64,000 nt of DNA from Pseudomonas sp. UFMG81 (lineage in GTDB: Bacteria; Pseudomonadota; Gammaproteobacteria; Pseudomonadales; Pseudomonadaceae). This document shows positions 20,026-28,602 of the stretch, one piece after another. The stretch is from assembly GCF_015354575.1 (NCBI RefSeq), contig NZ_JACAFQ010000001.1:244692-308691 (forward strand), read 5' to 3'. Each line of letters begins with the position of its first letter. Within the stretch, counting starts at the first letter, position 1. The notes under the pieces were generated by a model, which was not told where the DNA came from, did not search any database, and saw nothing but the letters and a program-made list of their open reading frames with translations. Both the position numbers and the translations under genes were made by a program.

Positions 20026-23000
20026 ATGCCCAAATCAGCAAACCGCTTTCCGCGCCTGCCGCGCATTCCTGCGGCCGATCCACAGGAATCGGAACAGGCC
20101 TGGCAGAACGCGCCGCAGCTGCTGGCCGCGCTCAACGGTGCACGCCTGGGTGCCTGGCTCTGGGATATCGAGACGGGCCGGGTCAGTTGGTCGCGCGGCA
20201 CCCAGGCGCTGTTCGGCTTCGACCCGCAACGCCCGCTGCCCAACGACATCGATTACCTCGACCTGCTCCCCGAAGAGGATCGCGCCCGCACCCGCCAGGT
20301 GTTCCAGGCGGTGGTCAACGGCGAACCCATCGAGCAAGCCATGCGTCACCGCATCCGCTGGCAGGACGGTAGCGTGCACTGGCTGGAAATCAACGGCAGC
20401 CTGACCCACGACGCCCATGGCCGGCGGCAGATGATCGGGGTGATCCGCGAGATCACCCGCCAGCGCGAACGGGAAAATGCGCTGATCAATTCGGAAAAGC
20501 GCTTTGCCACCCTCTTCCACCTGAGCCCCAACGCCATCCTTCTCACCCGCCGCCACGATGGCCTGATCATCGAGGTCAACCAGCACTTCGAGGACATGTT
20601 CGGCTGGCCAGGCGCCCAGGTGGTCGGCAAGACCAGCGTCGAGCTTGGCCTGTGGGTCAACCCCGAGCAGCGCCACCAGGTGCTGGAGGCCACACGCGCC
20701 GGCAGTGGGCCGCTGATCATGGAGGTGCAGTTCCGCGCCACCAGCGGCAAGGTCCACGACGGCATCCTCTGCACCCAGGGCATCGAGCTGGAGGGCATCA
20801 CCTACCTGATCAGCACCTTCATCGACACCACAGAGCGCAAACGCGCCGAGCAGGCGCTCAAGGACAGCCAGGAACGCCTGGATTTGGCCCTGGACTCGGC
20901 GCAGCTGGGCACCTGGGACTGGCACATCCCCAGCGGCATGCTCTACGGCTCGGCCCGCGCTGCCCAATTGCACGGGCTTGACCCGGTGCCCTTCCACGAG
21001 TCGTTCGATTCGTTCTTCGAGGGGGTGCCGGAAGACGAGCGCTCGGCCATGCGCAACGCCTACCGCAGCCTGCGCGAAGGCCCGGCTGGCAACTACCAGA
21101 TCACCTACCACGTGCAGCTGGAAAACGGCGCCTCGCGCTACATCGAAAGCCGCGCGCGCCTGTACCGGGACGAGCACGGCAACCCGCTGCGCATGGCCGG
21201 CACCCTGCTCGACATCACCGACCAGGTGGAACGCGAACAGCGCCTGACCGCCTCGGAAGAGAAATTTGCCAGCCTGTTCCAGGTCAGCCCCGACCCGATC
21301 TGCGTGACCCGCCAGGACACCGGCCAGTTCATCGAGATCAACCCCGCCTTCAGCCACACCTTCGGCTGGCAAGCCGACCAGGTGCTTGGCCGCACCGCCG
21401 AAGAGCTGGGCCTATGGGCCGAGTCGGCCGAACGCGCCCAGCGCATCGAACGGGTGATCCGCGACCAGGCCTTGAGCAATGTGGCGGTGGGCGTCAACCA
21501 CCGCAACGGCACCGCCCTCACCTGCGTGATCGCCAGCCGCCTGATCAGCGTCGACGGCCAGCCCTGCAGTGTCACCACCCTGCGCGACATCACCCAACAG
21601 CAGCGCGCCGAAGCCGCGCTCAAGGCCAGCGAGGAGAAATTCGCCAAGGCCTTCCACTCCAGCCCCGACGCCATCACCATCACCGAACGGCGCAGCGGTC
21701 GCTACCTGGAGGTCAATGACGGTTTCTGCCGGCTGACCGGCTACAGTGCCAGCGATGTGGTGGGACGCACGGTCTACGAGCTGGGCCTGTGGGCCGACGA
21801 CAAGCAGCGCGCCGCCCTGCTCAACGAGCTCAAGGAGCGCGGCCGGGTGCACCACCGCGAGATGCTCGGGCGCAACAAGCGCGGCGACATCCTCACCGTG
21901 GAAGTGTCGGTGGAGCCGATCAGCCTCAACGAAACCGACTGCCTGCTGCTCACCGCGCGGGATGTCAGCCTGCTGAAGAATGCCCAGGCGCAGATCCGCC
22001 ACCTGGCCTACCACGACCCGCTGACCAACCTGCCCAACCGTGCCCTGCTGATGGACCGCCTGAGCCAGCAGATCGCCCTGCTCAAGCGCCACAACCTGCG
22101 CGGTGCGCTGCTGTTCCTCGACCTCGACCACTTCAAGCACATCAACGATTCGCTCGGCCACCCGGTCGGCGACACGGTGTTGAAGATCATCACCGCGCGC
22201 CTGGAAGCCAGCGTGCGCCTGGAGGACACCGTGGCGCGCCTGGGCGGCGATGAGTTCGTGGTGCTGCTCAGCGGCCTGGAGGGCAGCCGCGAGCTGGTGG
22301 AGAGCAAGGTCCGCGAATTGGCCGATACCCTGCGCGAACTGCTCGCCGAGCCCATGTCGCTGGACGGCCAGCGCCTGCAAGTGACCCCCAGCATCGGCGT
22401 GGCGCTGATCCCCGACCATGGCGCCACCCCCGCCGACCTGCTCAAGCGCGCCGACATCGCCCTGTACCGGGCCAAGGATTCCGGGCGCAACACCACGCAA
22501 CTGTTCCACACCACCATGCAGAAAGCCGCCAGCGAGCGCCTGCGCATGGAGAGCGACCTGCGCCTGGCCCTGGCCCGGGGTGAACTGGCGCTGCACTTCC
22601 AGCCCCAGGTCGACGCGCGCGACAACCGTATCGTGGGTGCCGAGGTGCTGTTGCGCTGGCATCACCCGCAACTGGGCCAGCAACCGCCGGCGCAGTTCAT
22701 CCAGGTGCTCGAGGAAAGTGGCTTGATCCTCGAAGTGGGCAGCTGGATCCTCGACGAAGCCTGCGACGCCTGTGCGCGCATGCTGCAGGACAGGCTGATC
22801 GACGCCGACGAGTTCAGCCTGTGCGTCAACATCAGCCCCCGGCAGTTCCGCCAGAACGATTTCGTCGAACGGGTGCTGCGCAGCCTCGACGACTACCGCC
22901 TGCCGCGGCACATGCTCAAACTGGAGATCACCGAGGGCATCGTCATCCAGAACCTGGAAGACACCATCAGCAAGATGCGCGAGCTCAAGCGCTACGGCGT

Positions 23001-23322
23001 GAGCTTCGCCATGGACGACTTCGGTACCGGCTACTCATCGCTCACCTACCTCAAGCGCCTGCCGGTGGACGCGCTGAAGATCGACCAGACGTTCGTGCGC
23101 GATGCCCCGGTCGACCCCAACGACGCCGAGATCGTCCGCGCCATCGTGGCCATGGCGCGCAGCCTGGAGCTGGCGGTGATCGCCGAGGGCGTGGAGTTGA
23201 CCGAGCAGCTGGAGTTTCTCGAACGCCTGGGCTGCCACCTGTACCAGGGTTACCTGCACAGCCGGCCGCTGCCGTTGCCGGAGTTCCGGCAGATGTTGCT
23301 GGAGGCACCGGCGGATTATTGA
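20026..23322 (+). CDS. Multi-PAS diguanylate cyclase/phosphodiesterase (GGDEF-EAL)
   Basis: A 1098-residue cyclic-di-GMP protein. About five PAS modules (roughly 25-150, 155-275, 285-400, 410-525, 535-650; repeated SEEKF..F..SPD openings) precede GGDEF (about 660-825) and EAL (about 845-1090). The cyclase signature RLGGDEF is intact and an RxxD inhibitory site (RLED) lies five residues before it. The EAL motif reads EVL (GAEVLLRW) and the loop DDFGTGYSS is complete, so both activities are possible. I see no membrane segment, so it should be cytosolic; which PAS binds a ligand is unknown. It follows the LysR gene by 65 bp. Confidence 0.93.
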   Translation: MPKSANRFPRLPRIPAADPQESEQAWQNAPQLLAALNGARLGAWLWDIETGRVSWSRGTQALFGFDPQRPLPNDIDYLDLLPEEDRARTRQVFQAVVNGEPIEQAMRHRIRWQDGSVHWLEINGSLTHDAHGRRQMIGVIREITRQRERENALINSEKRFATLFHLSPNAILLTRRHDGLIIEVNQHFEDMFGWPGAQVVGKTSVELGLWVNPEQRHQVLEATRAGSGPLIMEVQFRATSGKVHDGILCTQGIELEGITYLISTFIDTTERKRAEQALKDSQERLDLALDSAQLGTWDWHIPSGMLYGSARAAQLHGLDPVPFHESFDSFFEGVPEDERSAMRNAYRSLREGPAGNYQITYHVQLENGASRYIESRARLYRDEHGNPLRMAGTLLDITDQVEREQRLTASEEKFASLFQVSPDPICVTRQDTGQFIEINPAFSHTFGWQADQVLGRTAEELGLWAESAERAQRIERVIRDQALSNVAVGVNHRNGTALTCVIASRLISVDGQPCSVTTLRDITQQQRAEAALKASEEKFAKAFHSSPDAITITERRSGRYLEVNDGFCRLTGYSASDVVGRTVYELGLWADDKQRAALLNELKERGRVHHREMLGRNKRGDILTVEVSVEPISLNETDCLLLTARDVSLLKNAQAQIRHLAYHDPLTNLPNRALLMDRLSQQIALLKRHNLRGALLFLDLDHFKHINDSLGHPVGDTVLKIITARLEASVRLEDTVARLGGDEFVVLLSGLEGSRELVESKVRELADTLRELLAEPMSLDGQRLQVTPSIGVALIPDHGATPADLLKRADIALYRAKDSGRNTTQLFHTTMQKAASERLRMESDLRLALARGELALHFQPQVDARDNRIVGAEVLLRWHHPQLGQQPPAQFIQVLEESGLILEVGSWILDEACDACARMLQDRLIDADEFSLCVNISPRQFRQNDFVERVLRSLDDYRLPRHMLKLEITEGIVIQNLEDTISKMRELKRYGVSFAMDDFGTGYSSLTYLKRLPVDALKIDQTFVRDAPVDPNDAEIVRAIVAMARSLELAVIAEGVELTEQLEFLERLGCHLYQGYLHSRPLPLPEFRQMLLEAPADY

Positions 23323-23340
23323 TCAGCGCGGCGCATGCCC

Positions 23341-23534
23341 TGCAGGAGCGGCCTTGTGCCGCGAAAGGCCTGCAACGCAGCCCCAGCGATGTCGGCGGCG
23401 TAACTAAAATCTGGGGCCGCTTTGCGGCCCTTCGCGGGCAAGCCCGCTCCCACAGGATTGCGCATTTCTCAACATATGCGCTGTACCTGTGGGAGCGGGC
23501 TTGCCCGCGAAGGGCTGCGAAGCAGCCCCAAATG
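23341..23534. repeat. REP-like cluster
   Basis: Contains one diverged copy (GGAGCGGCCTTGTGCCGCGAAAGG, 23345 onward) and an inverted pair with near-perfect 30-bp arms (GCCCTTCGCGGGCAAGCCCG near 23428-23457 and its inverse ending near 23515). It lies between the convergent 3' ends of the GGDEF-EAL gene and the small heat-shock gene. Confidence 0.88.
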
Positions 23535-23589
23535 TGGCTTAACTGACTGGCATTAACCCGAAGGTGCCCTTTCGTTCATCCCGCCGAAC

Positions 23590-24039
23590 TCAGTTCAGCG
23601 CAGGCTTGTCGCCATTGATCGGGATGCGCTTGGCCTTGGCCTCTTCCGGCACGACGCGCAGCAACTCGATGCTGAGCAGGCCGTTGGCCAGGCCCGCGCC
23701 CTTGACCTCGATGTGGTCGGCGAGGCGGAACGACAGCTTGAAGGCGCGCTGGGCGATGCCCTGGTGCAGGAAGGTGACACCTTCGTTGCTGTTGTCGCGC
23801 TTGCCACCGGTGACGGTCAGCACGCCTTTTTCGACCTGCAGGTCGAGGTCCTGCTCCTGGAAGCCGGCTGCGGCAACCACGATGCGGTAGTGGTCATCGC
23901 CGTGCTTTTCCACGTTGTAGGGCGGGTAGCTGCTACCGGCCTCGTTGCGGGCGGCGGCTTCGAACAGGTCGTTGAAACGGTCGAAACCGACGGAATTGCG
24001 GAAAAGCGGGGCGAGAGAGAAAGCGGTGGTCATGGTCAT
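23590..24039 (-). CDS. ibpA: Small heat-shock protein (Hsp20/IbpA type)
   Basis: A 149-residue alpha-crystallin domain holdase that binds unfolding proteins during heat stress. The N-terminal arm (FDRFNDLFEAA) leads into the crystallin domain (about 40-130), followed by a short tail. The first ATG at 24039 is preceded by AGGAGT at good spacing; a second in-frame ATG two codons on is less well placed. A sigma-32 promoter and a ROSE-like leader lie directly upstream, fitting heat induction at both transcription and translation. Confidence 0.93.
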   Translation of the reverse strand: MTMTTAFSLAPLFRNSVGFDRFNDLFEAAARNEAGSSYPPYNVEKHGDDHYRIVVAAAGFQEQDLDLQVEKGVLTVTGGKRDNSNEGVTFLHQGIAQRAFKLSFRLADHIEVKGAGLANGLLSIELLRVVPEEAKAKRIPINGDKPALN

Positions 24040-24095
24040 TAACTCCTGAGATTCAGCAAGTAGGTCATTACGCGACCCGACTTCGGCATCGCGTA
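24040..24095 (-). promoter_or_regulatory. ROSE-like RNA thermometer of ibpA
   Basis: Just before the start, the minus strand reads CTTGCTGAATCTCAGGAGTTA. The UUGCU can pair with the AGGAG ribosome site through U-G, U-A, G-G, C-G and U-A, reproducing the conserved G-G mismatch of ROSE elements that melts on heating. An upstream stem (GATGCCGAAGTCGGGTCGCG region) precedes it. The gene type and position match known ROSE elements of small heat-shock genes. Confidence 0.75.
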
Positions 24096-24101
24096 CTCAA
24101 G

Positions 24102-24132
24102 AGATATGGCCTGGTGAAACGCTTTCAAGGGG
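24102..24132 (-). promoter_or_regulatory. Sigma-32 (RpoH) promoter of ibpA
   Basis: On the minus strand, CCCCTTGAAA (24123-24132) and CCATATCT (24102-24109) are separated by 13 bp. This matches the heat-shock consensus CTTGAA-N13-15-CCCCATNT closely and gives a leader of about 55-60 bases that carries the thermometer. Confidence 0.8.
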
Positions 24133-24164
24133 AAAAGCGGAAATTCTGTTATCGCGGTGAATTC

Positions 24165-24227
24165 ATCGCGGGGCAAGCCCGCTCCCACAGGCCATGTAGA
24201 ACCGTGGGAGCGGGCTTGCCCCGCGAT
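24165..24227. repeat. REP-like inverted pair (24-bp perfect arms)
   Basis: ATCGCGGGGCAAGCCCGCTC plus CCAC at 24165-24188 and its exact inverse at 24204-24227 with a 15-nt spacer. It lies between the dusC stop and the ibpA promoter and may end the dusC transcript. Confidence 0.9.
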
Positions 24228-24236
24228 TGCGCCATG

Positions 24237-25208
24237 TCAGGCGACACAGGTCTCGATGGCCGGCATACCAACCCCAAGCAACCGACTGATCCTCTGGCAA
24301 TCATCCTCCCGGCGCAGCTCGGCGAACAACGCCACCGCCTCTGGATAGCCACGGGTCAGCATCGCCAGCCACTGTTTCATCCGCCCCGGCGCATATCGCG
24401 GTGACAGTTTGTCCTGGGCCTGGCGCCAGAATTCGCGCAGCAGCGGCAGCAGTTCACCCCAACTCATCGGTTCGTAGTCACGACCGTCACGGGCAGCGGC
24501 GATCTGCAGGGCCAGGTCCGGCCGCGAAACCAGGCCGCGCCCCAGCATGATGTCCTCGGCGCCGCTCACCTCGCGGCAACGCCGCCAGTCGTCGACGGTC
24601 CAGATTTCACCATTGGCGAACACTGGCACCTTGACCACATCCTGTACCCGCGCCACCCACTCCCAGTGGGCCGGCGGCTTGTAGCCCTCGACCTTGGTCC
24701 GCGCATGCACCACCAGGTGCGCCGAACCGCCTTCGGCCAGCGCCGTTGCGCACTCCAGCGCGCCATCCGGGCTGTCGAAGCCCAGGCGCATCTTCGACGT
24801 CACCGGGATATGTGCAGGTACTGCACGACGCACTTCGCGCACGATCGTATGCAGAAGCTCCGGTTCCTTGAGCAGCACGGCGCCGCCGCGCGACTTGTTG
24901 ACGGTCTTGGCCGGGCAGCCGAAGTTCAGGTCGATCACCGGCGCCCCCAGCTCACAGGCCAGCGCCGCATTTTCGGCCAGGCACACCGGGTCCGAACCGA
25001 GCAACTGCACACGCATCGGCACACCGGCTGCGGTGCGTGCGCCCTGGCGCAGCTCCGGGGCCAGTTTGTCGAACGAGGATTCCGGCAACAGGCGGTCACA
25101 GACGCGGATGAACTCGGTGACGCACCAATCGATGCCTCCCACCCGGGTCAGGACGTCGCGCAGGATGTTGTCGACCAGCCCCTCCATCGGGGCCAGGGCA
25201 ATTTGCAT
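24237..25208 (-). CDS. dusC: tRNA-dihydrouridine(16) synthase
   Basis: A 323-residue FMN-dependent enzyme that reduces uridine to dihydrouridine in the tRNA D loop. The FMN-binding opening LAPMEGLVD and the catalytic Cys98 ([15 protein letters not shown]) are present. The [10 protein letters not shown] variant and the short length favour DusC over DusA or DusB. The ATG at 25208 starts at the conserved N terminus. Confidence 0.93.
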   Translation of the reverse strand: MQIALAPMEGLVDNILRDVLTRVGGIDWCVTEFIRVCDRLLPESSFDKLAPELRQGARTAAGVPMRVQLLGSDPVCLAENAALACELGAPVIDLNFGCPAKTVNKSRGGAVLLKEPELLHTIVREVRRAVPAHIPVTSKMRLGFDSPDGALECATALAEGGSAHLVVHARTKVEGYKPPAHWEWVARVQDVVKVPVFANGEIWTVDDWRRCREVSGAEDIMLGRGLVSRPDLALQIAAARDGRDYEPMSWGELLPLLREFWRQAQDKLSPRYAPGRMKQWLAMLTRGYPEAVALFAELRREDDCQRISRLLGVGMPAIETCVA

Positions 25209-25260
25209 GTGAGGGTCTCGGGGCGAAAAAGGCGGCAGTCTAACAAAGATCCGCCGCTTT

Positions 25261-25695
25261 TCAGCTGCCGATCAGCGCCGGGCCGTAGCCGTCGATGAAT
25301 TCCGCCGGCATGCGCTTGGGCTTGCCACTGGACAGCTCGATGCAGGCGAAGGTGGTTTGCGCGCGCAGCAGGGTGACGCCATCGCTCGGGCGCTTGAGCT
25401 GGAAACGGCGGGTCATGCGCAGGCGCTGGTCCCAGTCGATGATCCAGGTGGCCAGTTGCAGTTCGTCGTCTTCGTAGGCGGCGGCGAGGTAGTCGATTTC
25501 ATGGCGAACCACGGCCATGGCCCGGTCCAGGCGGCGGTATTCGGCCAGGTCCAGGCCCAGGCGCTGCGAGTGACGCCAGGCGCAGCGCTCCAGCCAGGTG
25601 ACGTAGACCGCGTTGTTGGCGTGGCCGAGGCCATCGATATCCTCGCTGCCGACGCGAAGGTCGATGATGAAAGGTGCTGCGAGATCCCAGCTCAT
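25261..25695 (-). CDS. Acyl-CoA thioesterase, YbgC/4-HBT hotdog family
   Basis: A 144-residue hotdog-fold protein. The family motif D-x-D-x-x-G-H-x-N-N ([15 protein letters not shown], residues about 17-31) supplies the active-site Asp and His. It probably hydrolyses acyl-CoA thioesters; the chain preference is unknown. The ATG at 25695 has AAGGAAG upstream. The longer open frame upstream is REP-containing spacer. It lies 52 bp before dusC on the same strand. Confidence 0.9.
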   Translation of the reverse strand: MSWDLAAPFIIDLRVGSEDIDGLGHANNAVYVTWLERCAWRHSQRLGLDLAEYRRLDRAMAVVRHEIDYLAAAYEDDELQLATWIIDWDQRLRMTRRFQLKRPSDGVTLLRAQTTFACIELSSGKPKRMPAEFIDGYGPALIGS

Positions 25696-26020
25696 GCCCG
25701 CTTCCTTGAAGTAAAACCCGGATTTAGCAGGGCATTGCCGCGGGATGTCCAGTCTTTGCGCAGGATCTTGCCGGCCAATCGCCGGCAAGCCCGCATCTTG
25801 CGCGGTCTCTGTAGGAGCGGCCTTGTGTCGCGAAAGGGCTGCATCGCAGACCCAGCAATCGTGAATGCCACACAGGAAGCCTAGGGCCGCTTTGCGGCCC
25901 TTTCGCGACACAAGGCCGCTCCTACAGAAGATCTGTACAAGACAGTTGCTCCCACAGGGATTACCGCAATGCATGGGCTAGCGATTGGCCCGTAGGAGCC
26001 GGCTTGCCGGCGAACAGGCC
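25696..26020. repeat. Spacer filled by REP-like elements
   Basis: No gene is visible in this 325-bp gap. It holds an inverted pair with 30-bp arms (CTGTAGGAGCGGCCTTGTGT at 25809 onward and its inverse ending 25926), a single copy with CCGGCTTGCCGGCGA (25987-26020), and a partial copy near 25765-25793. Two REP subfamilies (GGCCTTGTGTCGCGA and GGCTTGCCGGCGA cores) are mixed here. Confidence 0.88.
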
Positions 26021-26860
26021 TCAGGCGCTTTGCCGCGCCCGCAGATTGGTGCGCGCCAGCAGTTCGAGCACCGCCTCACCCAGGCGTGGATCGGCCAGCA
26101 CACGCAAGTGGCCACCCGCCTCCAGTGTCAGCAAGCGGCTGTCGAACCACGCCTTGTGAATGACCTGCGATTCACTGGCCGGCACCATGTCGTCATCGCT
26201 GGCATGCACCACCAGGCCCGGCAGGTCCAGCTGGTAACCGGCGACATCCAGCCGCGCAATCTGCACGCCGATGTCACGCTCGACCTGGCGAATGAACGCC
26301 GCCCTGGCACGCGCCGGCAGCCCCAGACGGCGGGCAAAACCGCGCATGACCCCAAGCAGTTGCGCTGGCGCGGCGATACTGACCGCTGCTTCGGCACGCA
26401 GCCCCCATTGCAACGCCAGCATCACACTGGCGCCACCCATGGAGTGGCCAATCACCGCGCGCAGTGGCGGCAACTCCGCGGCGGCTTCCAGCAGCGCGCG
26501 GGCAAACAGCACCACATTCGCCTGATGCCCGGGCGAGCGGCCATGGCCGGGCCCTTCCAGCGACACCACGGTATGGCCCGCAGCAACCAACGTCTCGATC
26601 AGCGCGGCGAACTGGGTGGGCCGCCCTTCCCAACCGTGCATCAGCAACACGGTCGGGCCTTGCCCCCAGCGCAGCGCCGACAGCCCGAAACGCAAGGTGA
26701 TGCGCTCGGCGCGAGCCAGCAGCGGCAGCTCCCACTGCCTCGGTGGCAGCGTGCGCGGGGTCATGAAGGCGCGGCGCATCTTGCCGGCGACATGTTCAGG
26801 GACCAGGTGGCCGAGGGTGCCATTGACGCCGCGAATCCAGCTCAGGGTAGTCATCGCCAT
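26021..26860 (-). CDS. Alpha/beta hydrolase
   Basis: A 279-residue alpha/beta-hydrolase-fold protein. The nucleophile elbow GHSMGG lies near residue 139, the oxyanion strand LLMHGWEG near 73, a candidate acid in HASDDDMVP and the catalytic His in GGHLRVL near the C terminus, so the triad looks complete. The substrate is unknown. Two ATGs two codons apart are possible starts; the second has the better GGAGC spacing. It follows the TetR gene by 19 bp, so it is probably in the same transcript and under its control. Confidence 0.88.
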   Translation of the reverse strand: MAMTTLSWIRGVNGTLGHLVPEHVAGKMRRAFMTPRTLPPRQWELPLLARAERITLRFGLSALRWGQGPTVLLMHGWEGRPTQFAALIETLVAAGHTVVSLEGPGHGRSPGHQANVVLFARALLEAAAELPPLRAVIGHSMGGASVMLALQWGLRAEAAVSIAAPAQLLGVMRGFARRLGLPARARAAFIRQVERDIGVQIARLDVAGYQLDLPGLVVHASDDDMVPASESQVIHKAWFDSRLLTLEAGGHLRVLADPRLGEAVLELLARTNLRARQSA

Positions 26861-26879
26861 GCTCCAGGGGTGGGGTTGC

Positions 26880-27419
26880 TCAAATCACCGCCGATTTGGC
26901 GGCACGCAGGACACGGTCGGACAGCTCGCCAGTACCCAGCGCCCGGGCGACGGCCAGGCCGCCAACCATCAGGGCGAAATCGGCCAGGGCCTTGTCGATG
27001 TCCTCGGGGCGGTCGACCATCTGTGCGGTCATCAGCTCGATGTGTTCCACCAGCACCTCGCGAAACGCGTCCGGCAGGCGCTGCATTTCGCTGAGCGCAT
27101 TGGGTAGCGGGCAGGCTTCTATCTCGCCATCGCGGTGCTTGCGCGACAGGTAGAAGGCAGCCACCAGCGCACGGCGGCCAGCGCCGTCAAGGTTCGGGTC
27201 CGCCGCGGCCAGCAGGGCCCGGCGCTCGCAGAGCAACTGGCGGAAGGCCTCGAGCATGAGCGCGTCCTTGCTGTCGAAGTGGGCGTAGAAGCCACCCACC
27301 GTCAAGCCGGCGGCGCCCATGACCTGGCTGACGCTCGGCTCTGCCGGGCCGTGCTGGATCAGCGCGCCACGTGCCGCTTCCAGGATGCGTTCGCGGGTCT
27401 TGGTCTTCTTGTCGCTCAT
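26880..27419 (-). CDS. TetR/AcrR family transcriptional regulator
   Basis: A 179-residue repressor-type protein with an N-terminal helix-turn-helix (about residues 8-55; VSQVMGAAGLTVGGFYAHFDSK) and a helical ligand-binding domain. The HTH resembles regulators of xenobiotic or stress pumps. It heads a two-gene unit with the hydrolase. An AT-rich inverted repeat directly upstream (27431-27466) is a likely autoregulatory operator. Confidence 0.9.
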   Translation of the reverse strand: MSDKKTKTRERILEAARGALIQHGPAEPSVSQVMGAAGLTVGGFYAHFDSKDALMLEAFRQLLCERRALLAAADPNLDGAGRRALVAAFYLSRKHRDGEIEACPLPNALSEMQRLPDAFREVLVEHIELMTAQMVDRPEDIDKALADFALMVGGLAVARALGTGELSDRVLRAAKSAVI

Positions 27420-27430
27420 GGCTCACCTCG

Positions 27431-27466
27431 AAATATTATGAGCGACATATTATGCCTGTAATATTT
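27431..27466. promoter_or_regulatory. Candidate TetR operator
   Basis: AAATATTA (27431-27438) is repeated inverted as TAATATTT (27459-27466), with a direct repeat ATATTATG inside (27433 and 27448). It begins 11 bases upstream of the TetR start codon, so binding would block its own transcription. Confidence 0.4.
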
Positions 27467-27521
27467 TCTGGCAAGCAGAATGTGCAACCGCTGATCGGCT
27501 AATGAAGTTTTAGAGGGAGCA

Positions 27522-27561
27522 GAAAAAACAAAAGGCCCATTCAATAAGCGAATGAGCCTTA
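27522..27561 (-). terminator. Terminator of the Ala/Glu tRNA unit
   Basis: The minus strand reads AAGGCTCATTC, loop, GAATGGGCCTT followed by TTGTTTTTTC. It lies 28 bases beyond the last tRNA-Glu, the expected place for the end of the transcript. Confidence 0.8.
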
Positions 27562-27588
27562 TAAGTCCCGCAAAACGCGGGTAAAAAA

Positions 27589-27664
27589 TGGCGTCCCCTA
27601 GGGGACTCGAACCCCTGTTACCGCCGTGAAAGGGCGGTGTCCTAGGCCACTAGACGAAGGGGAC
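27589..27664 (-). tRNA. tRNA-Glu (TTC), copy 1
   Basis: A 76-nt cloverleaf with acceptor GTCCCCT/AGGGGAC, anticodon TTC and encoded CCA. Its body is identical to the copies at 27849 and 28096. It is the last tRNA of the minus-strand unit. Confidence 0.97.
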
Positions 27665-27706
27665 GTAACCTTCGTGCCGTTGCGCTTTCACGCAACGCGG
27701 CAAAAT

Positions 27707-27782
27707 TGGTGGAGCTAAGCGGGATCGAACCGCTGACCTCCTGCATGCCATGCAGGCGCTCTCCCAGCTGAGCTATAGCCCC
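27707..27782 (-). tRNA. tRNA-Ala (GGC), copy 1
   Basis: A 76-nt cloverleaf with anticodon GGC in GCATGGCATGC and encoded CCA. Identical to the copies at 27967 and 28245. It precedes tRNA-Glu copy 1 with a 42-nt spacer that is nearly the same as in the next unit. Confidence 0.97.
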
Positions 27783-27784
27783 GA

Positions 27785-27824
27785 GTAAAACAAAAGGCTC
27801 ATCCATCTGATGATGAGCCTTTCA
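27785..27824 (-). terminator. Internal terminator-like hairpin in the tRNA array
   Basis: AAAGGCTCATC, loop, GATGAGCCTTTTGTTTTAC on the minus strand lies between tRNA-Glu copy 2 and tRNA-Ala copy 1. It closely resembles the final terminator at 27522, so it looks like a duplicated terminator that now sits inside the array and may reduce expression of the last pair. Confidence 0.55.
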
Positions 27825-27848
27825 ACTCCCGCAAAACGCGGGTAAAAG

Positions 27849-27924
27849 TGGCGTCCCCTAGGGGACTCGAACCCCTGTTACCGCCGTGAAAGGGCGGTGT
27901 CCTAGGCCACTAGACGAAGGGGAC
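27849..27924 (-). tRNA. tRNA-Glu (TTC), copy 2
   Basis: Identical in sequence to tRNA-Glu copy 1, including encoded CCA. The downstream flank CCCGCAAAACGCGGGTAAAA is also shared with copy 1, showing that the duplication included the spacer. Confidence 0.97.
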
Positions 27925-27966
27925 GTAACCTTCGTGCCGTTGCATTTTCACGCAACGCGGCAAAAT

Positions 27967-28042
27967 TGGTGGAGCTAAGCGGGATCGAACCGCTGACCTC
28001 CTGCATGCCATGCAGGCGCTCTCCCAGCTGAGCTATAGCCCC
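27967..28042 (-). tRNA. tRNA-Ala (GGC), copy 2
   Basis: Identical to the other two tRNA-Ala copies. The 42-nt spacer to tRNA-Glu copy 2 differs from that of unit 1 by very few bases. Confidence 0.97.
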
Positions 28043-28095
28043 GGATTTCTAGCCTCTCGGCCCAGCGACATCCTGAAACATCGCTTGTGCAAAAC

Positions 28096-28171
28096 TGGCG
28101 TCCCCTAGGGGACTCGAACCCCTGTTACCGCCGTGAAAGGGCGGTGTCCTAGGCCACTAGACGAAGGGGAC
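28096..28171 (-). tRNA. tRNA-Glu (TTC), copy 3
   Basis: Identical tRNA body, but here the flanking spacers differ from those of units 1 and 2, which suggests that this is the older unit. Confidence 0.97.
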
Positions 28172-28244
28172 GAACCTTCTTACCTTCAAGACCCGGTTGC
28201 TGGACCCAGTCTTGCTTACCGACCTAAAGCCGTTAAGCGGAATT

Positions 28245-28320
28245 TGGTGGAGCTAAGCGGGATCGAACCGCTGACCTCCTGCATGCCATGCAGGCGCTCT
28301 CCCAGCTGAGCTATAGCCCC
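28245..28320 (-). tRNA. tRNA-Ala (GGC), copy 3
   Basis: First tRNA of the unit, identical to the other tRNA-Ala copies and placed about 70 bases after the promoter at 28396-28424. Confidence 0.97.
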
Positions 28321-28395
28321 ACAATGTCGCTCTGAACCGAAGCGCTGGCTGGGTGCCTGGCGTTTCGTTTGCGTTCATCGCTGTGGACGGGGCGC

Positions 28396-28424
28396 ATATT
28401 AAGATCCGATTGCAGGGCTGTCAA
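28396..28424 (-). promoter_or_regulatory. Strong sigma-70 promoter of the Ala/Glu tRNA array
   Basis: Minus-strand -35 TTGACA (28419-28424), 17-bp spacer and -10 TAATAT (28396-28401), followed by the GC-rich discriminator GCGCCCCG typical of stringently controlled stable-RNA promoters. Confidence 0.85.
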
Positions 28425-28507
28425 ACGAATTTTTGAAAATATTCAAAAGTTTTTTCACAGATAACAATCACTTACCGCCCTGCCCTGCTGAATCCTGATG
28501 TTGCGCC

Positions 28508-28583
28508 CCTGTGGGAGCGGGTTCACCCGCGAAAGCTGTAGTGCAAGCACCATCGTATTCGCGGTTAAACCCGCTCCCACAGG
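28508..28583. repeat. REP-like inverted pair
   Basis: CCTGTGGGAGCGGGTTCACC and, inverted, GGTTAAACCCGCTCCCACAGG around a 25-nt spacer, directly after the gltX stop. The core differs from the GGCTTGCCCGCGA type. Confidence 0.85.
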
Positions 28584-28602
28584 GTAAGCAATAGAAAAGC
28601 TA

